The translations under genes were made by a program, and so were the position numbers. A DNA stretch of 40,827 bases from the NCBI RefSeq assembly GCF_900095225.1, contig NZ_LT607421.1, positions 211,055 through 251,881 on the forward strand, written 5' to 3'. Below are positions 35,623 through 40,827 of this stretch, piece after piece. Source of the stretch: Pseudomonas sp. UMAB-08 (GTDB lineage Bacteria > Pseudomonadota > Gammaproteobacteria > Pseudomonadales > Pseudomonadaceae). The notes beneath the pieces were generated by a model. It saw only the letters and a program-made list of their open reading frames with translations, did no database searches and was not told where the DNA came from. How positions within the stretch are numbered: position 1 is the stretch's first letter; each line of letters starts with the position of its first letter.

Positions 35623-35695
35623 GAGGCACTCCAATTACGGGTTCAGACGCCTAAAAAGGCTCCCCGGTTACTTGCGCGTTTATCCCAGTGACGAC
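35623..35695 (-). promoter_or_regulatory. rplK leader, possible L1 binding site
   Basis: On the minus strand GGGGAGCCTTTTTAGGC is followed by GTCTGAACCC just before the Shine-Dalgarno. GCCT...AGGC can pair and GGG...CCC can close around it with an asymmetric loop, resembling the L1 target in 23S rRNA and the E. coli rplK leader. This is resemblance by eye; no promoter is evident. Confidence 0.4.
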
Positions 35696-35724
35696 AAAAC
35701 CCCACAGCCTAAGGCTGCGGGGTT
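35696..35724 (-). terminator. Terminator after nusG
   Basis: On the minus strand AACCCCGCAGCC, loop TTA, GGCTGTGGGGTT then TTG. One G-T wobble in a 12-bp stem, located 16 nt after the nusG stop. It divides secE-nusG from rplKAJL-rpoBC, possibly with read-through. Confidence 0.85.
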
Positions 35725-35739
35725 GGGATTTTCGTTCAG

Positions 35740-36273
35740 CTATGCCTTTTCGACCTGGCTGAACTCTAACTCTACCGGAGTAGAGCGACCGAAAATAAGC
35801 ACAGCCACTTGGATCCGGCTTTTTTCGTAGTTAACTTCTTCAACCGTGCCGTTAAAATCAGCGAACGGACCATCGGTGACACGAACAACTTCACCTGGCT
35901 CGAACAGTGTTTTTGGCTTCGGCTTGTCGCTACCATCAGCGACACGACGCAGAATCGCTTCTGCCTCTTTATCAGTGATCGGTGCAGGCTTATCAGCGGT
36001 ACCGCCGATGAAACCCATCACACGAGGAGTGTCCTTGACCAAGTGCCAAGTACCCTCATTCATATCCATCTGTACCAGCACATAGCCTGGAAAGAATTTG
36101 CGCTCGCTTTTGCGTTTCTGGCCATTACGCATTTCAACCACTTCTTCAGTGGGAACCAGAATTTCGCCGAAGCCTTCTTCCATGCCAGCCAGCTTCACAC
36201 GCTCAAGCAGAGAGCGCATGACATGCTTCTCATAACCGGAGTAAGCATGCACTACGTACCAACGCTTAGCCAC
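35740..36273 (-). CDS. nusG: Transcription factor NusG
   Basis: Binds RNA polymerase and links it to Rho or to S10 and the ribosome. The 177-aa product has the NGN domain beginning [19 protein letters not shown] and the C-terminal KOW domain [19 protein letters not shown]. It lies 9 bp after secE, the near-universal pair. Confidence 0.99.
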   Translation of the reverse strand: MAKRWYVVHAYSGYEKHVMRSLLERVKLAGMEEGFGEILVPTEEVVEMRNGQKRKSERKFFPGYVLVQMDMNEGTWHLVKDTPRVMGFIGGTADKPAPITDKEAEAILRRVADGSDKPKPKTLFEPGEVVRVTDGPFADFNGTVEEVNYEKSRIQVAVLIFGRSTPVELEFSQVEKA

Positions 36274-36282
36274 GGGACACCC

Positions 36283-36651
36283 TTAGCCGACAATCAAAGA
36301 AACAAGCCAACCGAGCAGGGAATCTAAACCCCACAACAGCAGCGCCATAACCAACACAACAGCCACAACAATCAATGTGGTCTGCGTAGTTTCTTGGCGA
36401 GTAGGCCAAACGACTTTACGAATCTCGGTACGAGCTTCCTTTGCCAACACGAAGAAAGCTTTACCTTTTCCTGTCTGCAAACCAACAAACGCAGCAGCAG
36501 CAGCAATAGCAAGCAATACAAGCACGCGGTACAGGATCGGTTCCGCTGAGTAGTACTGATTGCCGACAACACCTACGACCACCAAAACGGCTACCAGGAG
36601 CCATTTAAGCAGGTCAAAGCGAGAGTCTTGGGCTTCAGCCTTGGGAGTCAT
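36283..36651 (-). CDS. secE: Protein translocase subunit SecE
   Basis: Clamps SecY in the inner membrane. The 122-aa product has three hydrophobic segments, two near residues 15-35 and 38-60 and one near 95-120, with the conserved amphipathic stretch EIRKVVWPTRQETTQTTLIV between. This is the three-helix form of gamma-proteobacteria. It follows tRNA-Trp and a short T-rich leader. Confidence 0.97.
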   Translation of the reverse strand: MTPKAEAQDSRFDLLKWLLVAVLVVVGVVGNQYYSAEPILYRVLVLLAIAAAAAFVGLQTGKGKAFFVLAKEARTEIRKVVWPTRQETTQTTLIVVAVVLVMALLLWGLDSLLGWLVSLIVG

Positions 36652-36667
36652 CTACGAGGATCCTGTG

Positions 36668-36701
36668 AAAAGAAAGCCAGATTAACACCGAGTGAATCTG
36701 G
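36668..36701 (-). terminator. Terminator-like hairpin overlapping the end of tRNA-Trp
   Basis: On the minus strand CCAGATT (36701-36695; it begins next to the tRNA discriminator and includes its 3' CCA) pairs with AATCTGG (36683-36677), with an inner CAC/GTG, followed by CTTTCTTTTC. It is the only candidate terminator between tRNA-Trp and secE. Confidence 0.55.
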
Positions 36702-36774
36702 CAGGTCAGGAGGGAATCGAACCCCCAACCTACGGTTTTGGAGACCGTCGCTCTGCCAATTGAGCTACTGACCT
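36699..36774 (-). tRNA. tRNA-Trp (CCA)
   Basis: A 76-nt cloverleaf: acceptor AGGTCAG/CTGACCT, anticodon loop CTCCAAA with anticodon CCA closed by ACGGT/ACCGT, T arm with TTCGATT, discriminator G and encoded 3' CCA (36701-36699). It lies between tuf and secE, as in other Pseudomonas and E. coli. Confidence 0.98.
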
Positions 36775-36779
36775 AAAAG

Positions 36780-36807
36780 CAAAATTAGGCCGACCATTAT
36801 GCCGGCC
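36780..36807 (-). terminator. Hairpin between the second tuf and tRNA-Trp
   Basis: On the minus strand GGCCGGC (36807-36801), loop ATAATG, GTCGGCC (36794-36788), then TAATTTTGCTTTT. One G-T wobble. A weak terminator or attenuator that may lower tRNA-Trp-secE-nusG relative to tuf. Confidence 0.6.
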
Positions 36808-36828
36808 CAACAAGAGTTTTTCAACAAC

Positions 36829-38022
36829 TTACTCGATGATTTTAGCCACGACACCCGCGCCGACGGTACGACCGCCCTCACGAATAGCGAAACGAAGACC
36901 ATCTTCCATCGCAATCGGTTGAATCAGGGTGACAACCATTTTCACGTTGTCACCAGGCATTACCATCTCAATGCCCTCTGGCAATTCACAGTTACCGGTC
37001 ACATCCGTTGTACGGAAGTAAAACTGCGGACGGTAACCTTTGAAGAATGGCGTATGACGACCACCCTCTTCCTTGCTCAGAATATACACTTCGCCTTCGA
37101 ACCTGGTGTGCGGCTTGACAGAGCCCGGCTTGGCCAGAACCTGACCTCGCTGAACATCATCACGCTTGGTGCCGCGCAACAGTACTCCGACGTTCTCGCC
37201 CGCCCGACCTTCATCGAGCAGCTTCCGAAACATTTCAACACCCGTACACGTCGTCTTTATGGTGGGAACGATACCGATAATCTCGATCTCTTCCTGCACC
37301 CTGACGATGCCACGCTCAACCCGACCCGTTACTACCGTACCGCGACCTGAGATCGAAAAAACATCTTCGATCGGCATCAGGAATGGCTTGTCGATTGCAC
37401 GCTCAGGCTCTGGAATATAACTGTCCAGAGTATCAACCAATTTACGGACGGCAGTTGTGCCCATTCCGCCTTCATCCTGACCATTCAACGCCATCAAGGC
37501 GGAACCAATCACGATCGGGGTTTCATCCCCCGGAAAACCGTACGCACTCAGCAGATCACGAACTTCCATTTCGACCAGTTCAAGCAACTCTTGATCGTCG
37601 ACCATGTCAGCCTTATTCAGGAAGACAACGATGTATGGAACCCCAACCTGACGAGACAGCAAAATGTGTTCACGAGTCTGCGGCATAGGACCATCAGCTG
37701 CAGAGCACACCAAGATCGCGCCATCCATCTGTGCAGCACCGGTAATCATGTTTTTCACATAATCAGCGTGACCTGGACAGTCGACGTGAGCGTAGTGACG
37801 GATCGCAGAATCATATTCAACGTGCGACGTGTTAATTGTAATGCCGCGCGCTCTTTCTTCAGGAGCATTGTCGATTTGAGAGAAGTCGCGAGCAGAACCA
37901 CCGAATGCTTCAGCGCATACTTTGGTCAGAGCTGCAGTCAAGGTCGTTTTTCCATGATCAACGTGACCAATGGTACCAACGTTCAAGTGCGGCTTCTTGC
38001 GTTCGAACTTTTCTTTAGCCAT
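36829..38022 (-). CDS. tuf: Elongation factor Tu, copy in the tRNA-tuf operon
   Basis: Second EF-Tu, 397 aa from ATG 38022; a frame open to 38037 adds five atypical residues. [17 protein letters not shown] and NKAD are present. It differs from the str copy at about 62 positions by hand count and looks closer to the P. aeruginosa EF-Tu I recall (for example [18 protein letters not shown] and KVCAEAFGG). The order tRNA-Tyr, tRNA-Gly, tRNA-Thr, tuf, tRNA-Trp, secE recalls the E. coli tufB operon. All GTPase motifs are intact. Confidence 0.98.
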   Translation of the reverse strand: MAKEKFERKKPHLNVGTIGHVDHGKTTLTAALTKVCAEAFGGSARDFSQIDNAPEERARGITINTSHVEYDSAIRHYAHVDCPGHADYVKNMITGAAQMDGAILVCSAADGPMPQTREHILLSRQVGVPYIVVFLNKADMVDDQELLELVEMEVRDLLSAYGFPGDETPIVIGSALMALNGQDEGGMGTTAVRKLVDTLDSYIPEPERAIDKPFLMPIEDVFSISGRGTVVTGRVERGIVRVQEEIEIIGIVPTIKTTCTGVEMFRKLLDEGRAGENVGVLLRGTKRDDVQRGQVLAKPGSVKPHTRFEGEVYILSKEEGGRHTPFFKGYRPQFYFRTTDVTGNCELPEGIEMVMPGDNVKMVVTLIQPIAMEDGLRFAIREGGRTVGAGVVAKIIE

Positions 38023-38059
38023 CGACACCATCTCCAATAGAAGAATGAATCTTGACCGC

Positions 38060-38093
38060 TTAAAACAAAGGCAGATATTTTCATATCTGCCTT
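38060..38093 (-). terminator. Attenuator between tRNA-Thr and tuf
   Basis: On the minus strand AAGGCAGATAT (38093-38083), GAAA tetraloop, ATATCTGCCTT (38078-38068), then TGTTTTA. An 11-bp perfect stem with a T-rich tail between the tRNAs and tuf. It may terminate part of the tRNA transcripts and give a clean tRNA-Thr precursor end. Confidence 0.75.
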
Positions 38094-38098
38094 GGTAA

Positions 38099-38174
38099 TG
38101 GAGCTCTTGAGCAGATTCGAACTGCTGACCTCACCCTTACCAAGGGTGTGCTCTACCAACTGAGCTACAAGAGC
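38099..38174 (-). tRNA. tRNA-Thr (GGT)
   Basis: A 76-nt cloverleaf: acceptor GCTCTTG/CAAGAGC, anticodon loop TTGGTAA (anticodon GGT) closed by CACCC/GGGTG, T loop TTCGAAT and encoded CCA (38101-38099). Confidence 0.98.
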
Positions 38175-38200
38175 GAAACACATTGCACTAACAGCAAACC

Positions 38201-38274
<74 letters not shown>

Positions 38275-38297
38275 GGCGCTTGCTGCTAACGCTTAAA

Positions 38298-38384
<87 letters not shown>

Positions 38385-38397
38385 TGAACGAGGCAGC

Positions 38398-38426
38398 ATT
38401 TTCAACTCATGCTGCCCTTCTGTCAA
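38398..38426 (-). promoter_or_regulatory. Proximal promoter of the tRNA-Tyr-Gly-Thr-tuf unit
   Basis: On the minus strand TTGACA (38426-38421), 17 bp and GAAAAT (38403-38398), followed by GC-rich GCTGCC typical of growth-controlled promoters. Start near 38391, seven bases before mature tRNA-Tyr. Confidence 0.7.
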
Positions 38427-38514
38427 CTATTTTCTCATTAAAAACCTGAGGTTACATCCGCTGACAACAACTCTACAGGTGACGCGATTAACGCTACGCT
38501 GCGAAGCGGGCGCC

Positions 38515-38543
38515 ATTCTATGCAAACTAATCCGCAGTTGCAA
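38515..38543 (-). promoter_or_regulatory. Distal promoter of the tRNA-Tyr unit
   Basis: On the minus strand TTGCAA (38543-38538), 17 bp and TAGAAT (38520-38515), followed by GGCGCCC, a GC-rich discriminator. The -35 lies within the last codons of the SPOR-like gene. Start near 38507. The rest of 38385-38526 shows nothing else. Confidence 0.65.
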
Positions 38544-38967
38544 TGCCTTCACAAGGCATTATTTTGTTTTTTAGCTGCGAGAAGTCCTGAGTGAGCTCAC
38601 GAATCAGGCCTTCATCCACAAGCCGCCGACTCGAAGGGGCAACCTTCAACCAATAAGCAGCTGTAGAACCCGCACCCAGAGGCTGAAACTGCGCCTGTAT
38701 ATCGAGGCTCGTTAACCGCTGCTCAACCAGGCGCGCATCCTCCTGACGAACAAAACCACCCAGATACAGGCACTTCTCCTCCCCCTCACGGGGAGCCGAA
38801 GGGTTTTCCCGCGCCGCATCAGACTCACTCAGCAGATGAATATCCTGCTGCGAACCTCGATACAACGACAGGGAAATAACTTCCTTGGCCCGCAGAGGAG
38901 CTTCCTGCTGATGCCATATGTAATAGAAAGAATTAAGCATCAACAGCAAAAGAAATAGCCAACGCAT
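38527..38967 (-). CDS. Small membrane-anchored SPOR-like protein
   Basis: The 146-aa product has one N-terminal hydrophobic segment (about residues 2-18, LFLLLLMLNSFYYIW), a polar linker, and from about residue 64 a region like a SPOR domain (CLYLGGFVRQEDARLVEQRL, then YWLKVAPSSRRL). SPOR domains bind denuded peptidoglycan at division sites, so a periplasmic wall-binding role is possible, but the match is by eye. Its Shine-Dalgarno GAGG overlaps the coaX stop and the gap is 7 bp, so it is in one operon with birA and coaX. P. aeruginosa has a hypothetical protein in the same place. Confidence 0.8.
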   Translation of the reverse strand: MRWLFLLLLMLNSFYYIWHQQEAPLRAKEVISLSLYRGSQQDIHLLSESDAARENPSAPREGEEKCLYLGGFVRQEDARLVEQRLTSLDIQAQFQPLGAGSTAAYWLKVAPSSRRLVDEGLIRELTQDFSQLKNKIMPCEGIATAD

Positions 38968-38974
38968 AGCAACC

Positions 38975-39724
38975 TCAAGGCAATGGACAGGCCAGGGCCA
39001 GCCCCACGAAAACCAGATCAGGCATCATTCGCGCGTCCGGCAAAATCTCCCCAACCAAATCTGCGTCGCCGCCCGTAACAAAAACGGTGAAATCGTCCTT
39101 CCAATGGTCGCGAGCCATACTCAATTGAGTAAGTACAAAACCACGCGCCATCAGCGAACACCCACGCTCCACCGCCTCAGCTGTCGAACGCCCCGGGGCG
39201 AAGCTGATCAGTGCGCGCTCTGCAGCAGCATCGTCGTAGCGTATCCGTCGTGTATGTGTACGCAGCTGATTGCGCATCAAGGGCATACCCGGACAGATAA
39301 AACCTCCCAGGTGTTGCCCATCGGGCGCAACAAAATCTGACGTGATAGCAGTGCCCAGATCCAGCACCAAGCACGCGCCACGCGCCAGATGATACGCACC
39401 CACGATGGCAAGCCACCGATCCAGACCTAAAAGCTCATATTCGTCATAACCATTTGTTACACCAGCCATGTGCCTTGCAGGAGCTGCATACATGACATCT
39501 ATAGAAAAGGCTTTGACCAGAACAGCGACCAACTGAGCAGTTTCCTCGCTGCTACGCACGCTTACCAATCTACAGCGAGCCAAACGCAGACCAGGTACCT
39601 GATGAAGAGCCTGTAGCAGCGCCTCATCACAATCGACAATACCTCCCACGACTACCGACAGAGCATCCTCGTGGGTTACCCGCCATTTGATGAAGCTATT
39701 ACCGCAATCAAGCTCAAGAATCAT
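38975..39724 (-). CDS. coaX: Type III pantothenate kinase
   Basis: First step of coenzyme A synthesis: pantothenate to 4'-phosphopantothenate with ATP; this type is not inhibited by CoA. The 249-aa product begins [16 protein letters not shown] (phosphate-binding DCGNS motif at 6-10), has [11 protein letters not shown] near 120-130 and [11 protein letters not shown] near 140, the acetate/sugar-kinase-fold motifs. ATG 39724 overlaps the end of birA by 11 bp; a GTG one codon upstream is an alternative. Length is typical. Confidence 0.96.
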   Translation of the reverse strand: MILELDCGNSFIKWRVTHEDALSVVVGGIVDCDEALLQALHQVPGLRLARCRLVSVRSSEETAQLVAVLVKAFSIDVMYAAPARHMAGVTNGYDEYELLGLDRWLAIVGAYHLARGACLVLDLGTAITSDFVAPDGQHLGGFICPGMPLMRNQLRTHTRRIRYDDAAAERALISFAPGRSTAEAVERGCSLMARGFVLTQLSMARDHWKDDFTVFVTGGDADLVGEILPDARMMPDLVFVGLALACPLP

Positions 39725-40673
39725 CACGCAGCCTCAAACTAAGCTCGCCACCACTAAAAATTTTCTCCTCCGCACCCACCTTCAGGCGCAGTGCACCTTG
39801 CGCATCAACCCCCAAAACGACACCTTCAACGCTACCGGCTCCCGCGAGTAGCGTCACGGCTCGCCCTTGCCACAAGTGACCCCGCTCCCACTCAGCCTGA
39901 AAAGCGGGGAATCCACTTTGCTGATGAATACTTAAATAGCGCTCAAGTGTGCGATTCAGCCGTGCGATCAAGTCATTACGATCTGACAAGACGCCGGTTT
40001 CAAGTCGAACAGAAGTCCAAAGCTGGTCGACTTCGGACGCCGCCTGCATATTCACGTTGATGCCTATACCTATTACAACGTTACAGACATCAGCCGGATC
40101 TCCAACCAACTCTAATAGAACGCCGGCAATTTTACGCTGCCCGACCAGGATATCGTTCGGCCATTTCAGGCCGGCATTCTCGACACCTACTCCACGGAGG
40201 GTCTGCATCACCGCCAGCCCAACAAGCAGGCTCAAGCCTTCAAGCTGGCGCATACCGCCCTCAACCCTCAAGACCAGGCTGTAGTAGATATTCTCCGCAA
40301 ATGGGCTTACCCATTTACGCCCGCGCCGCCCTCTACCGGCAGTTTGCCGCTCAGCGAGTACAAGCACAGGCATCTCATGGCCGCGCTCAATTGCGCGCAG
40401 AGCCTCTGCATTGGTTGAGTCGATTGAGTCGAAGGTCAGGATTGGCCACGCAGGAGAAGAGCCCGCGATTGAGATTTCATCCCGGTCCAGTAGAGATATC
40501 GGATCGGCCAGGCGGTAGCCTCGACCTCTTACTTTATGGATCTCAAGACTCAACTCCGCTTCAAGCTGCTGCAGCTGCTTCCATACAGCACTACGACTGA
40601 CTCCAAGAGCATGGCCCAGGGCTTGCCCCGAATGAAAATTGCCATCCTTGAGAAGCTTCAATAACGTCAGCAT
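39714..40673 (-). CDS. birA: Biotin-protein ligase and biotin repressor BirA
   Basis: Attaches biotin to acetyl-CoA carboxylase carrier protein and represses biotin synthesis genes. From ATG 40673 the product is 319 aa: winged-helix domain (about 1-62, with [20 protein letters not shown]), ligase domain with [20 protein letters not shown] and [20 protein letters not shown], and a C-terminal SH3-like domain. The frame is open upstream with an ATG at 40703 and a GTG at 40712; [11 protein letters not shown] at 40673 is the usual start, but its Shine-Dalgarno (AGGCGA) is weak and far. No clear promoter is seen in 40674-40760. Confidence 0.95.
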   Translation of the reverse strand: MLTLLKLLKDGNFHSGQALGHALGVSRSAVWKQLQQLEAELSLEIHKVRGRGYRLADPISLLDRDEISIAGSSPAWPILTFDSIDSTNAEALRAIERGHEMPVLVLAERQTAGRGRRGRKWVSPFAENIYYSLVLRVEGGMRQLEGLSLLVGLAVMQTLRGVGVENAGLKWPNDILVGQRKIAGVLLELVGDPADVCNVVIGIGINVNMQAASEVDQLWTSVRLETGVLSDRNDLIARLNRTLERYLSIHQQSGFPAFQAEWERGHLWQGRAVTLLAGAGSVEGVVLGVDAQGALRLKVGAEEKIFSGGELSLRLRDDS

Positions 40674-40755
40674 GCGGATATCGCCTAACAATGAGGCACG
40701 CATAATAGCCACCCGGCCCGCTAATGCCTAGAAACGAAAAATGTTTATCAAGCGC

Positions 40756-40794
40756 ATAAACAAAACCCCTGTCTGCATAAGCAGACAGGGGTTT
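40756..40794 (-). terminator. Terminator of an rRNA operon
   Basis: A perfect 14-bp repeat, AAACCCCTGTCTGC (40763-40776), loop ATAA, GCAGACAGGGGTTT (40781-40794), followed on the minus strand by TTTTGTTT. It lies about 11 nt after the 5S rRNA end, in front of birA. Confidence 0.93.
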
Positions 40795-40804
40795 CGGAAT
40801 TTAA

Positions 40805-40827
40805 TCTTGACGATGACCTACTCTCAC
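40805..40827 (-). rRNA. rrf: 5S rRNA, 3' end only
   Basis: The last 23 bases, read on the minus strand as GTGAGAGTAGGTCATCGTC followed by AAGAT, match the 3' end of Pseudomonas 5S rRNA. The rest lies beyond the right edge. The exact 3' base is uncertain by one or two positions. Confidence 0.88.

Noticed and set aside
35640..35695. Promoter for rplK after the nusG terminator
   Set aside because: TTGTCG is followed at 17 bp by CAAGTA, not a -10; GATAAA is at the wrong distance. A start here may still exist but I cannot support it.
40700..40760. birA promoter TTGATA...TAGGCA
   Set aside because: 15-bp spacer and weak -10; not convincing enough to list.

Overview
The window is a core-genome segment of a Pseudomonas. 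The protein sequences, the gene order (yajR-type MFS gene, uvrA, bacterial ferritin, katA, rplQ leftward into the alpha/spc/S10/str/beta ribosomal clusters, tuf with tRNA genes, coaX, birA, then an rRNA operon) and the GC-rich codon use all fit that genus. Two clearly different EF-Tu genes suggest the fluorescens/syringae side rather than P. aeruginosa, but that is inference. I see no prophage, insertion sequence, CRISPR array, toxin-antitoxin pair or other accessory island, and no previously unknown gene system. The less ordinary content is regulatory: hairpins, promoters and leaders between the ribosomal-protein operons.

Layout. 1-1133 (-): 5' part of a YajR-like MFS transporter that runs off the left edge. 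1263-4106 (+): uvrA, the only gene on the + strand, divergent from yajR and convergent with what follows. From 4179 to the right end every gene is on the - strand: a haem-less bacterial ferritin and katA (4179-6252); the alpha operon rpsM-rpsK-rpsD-rpoA-rplQ (6424-9292); the spc genes rplN to rpmJ (9424-15106); the S10 genes rpsJ to rpsQ (15130-20132); the str operon rpsL-rpsG-fusA-tuf (20273-24597); rplKAJL-rpoBC (24799-35622); secE-nusG (35740-36651); tRNA-Trp; a second tuf; tRNA-Thr, -Gly and -Tyr (36699-38384); a small SPOR-like membrane protein, coaX and birA (38527-40673); and the terminator and 3' end of a 5S rRNA (to 40827).

How it works together. About 36 kb encodes ribosomal proteins, RNA polymerase core subunits (alpha, beta, beta'), elongation factors G and Tu, NusG, and the SecY/SecE translocon subunits. 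The sequence shows strong sigma70-type promoters (TTGAnn-N17-TAnnnT) upstream of rpsM, rpsH, rpsJ and rpsL, each abutting or within a few bases of the terminator-like hairpin of the preceding unit. The rplNXE-rpsN genes have no gap in which a separate spc promoter could sit; instead a 214-bp structured gap with a promoter lies between rpsN and rpsH. Further hairpins between tRNA-Thr and tuf, tuf and tRNA-Trp, tRNA-Trp and secE, nusG and rplK, and rplL and rpoB probably adjust relative output. The left end joins DNA repair (UvrA) to oxidative-stress and iron functions (KatA and its ferritin neighbour); the right end joins biotin and CoA cofactor genes to an rRNA operon.

Limits: all calls are by reading the sequence; no database search, folding program or alignment program was run. 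Promoter, attenuator and leader calls are pattern-based predictions.
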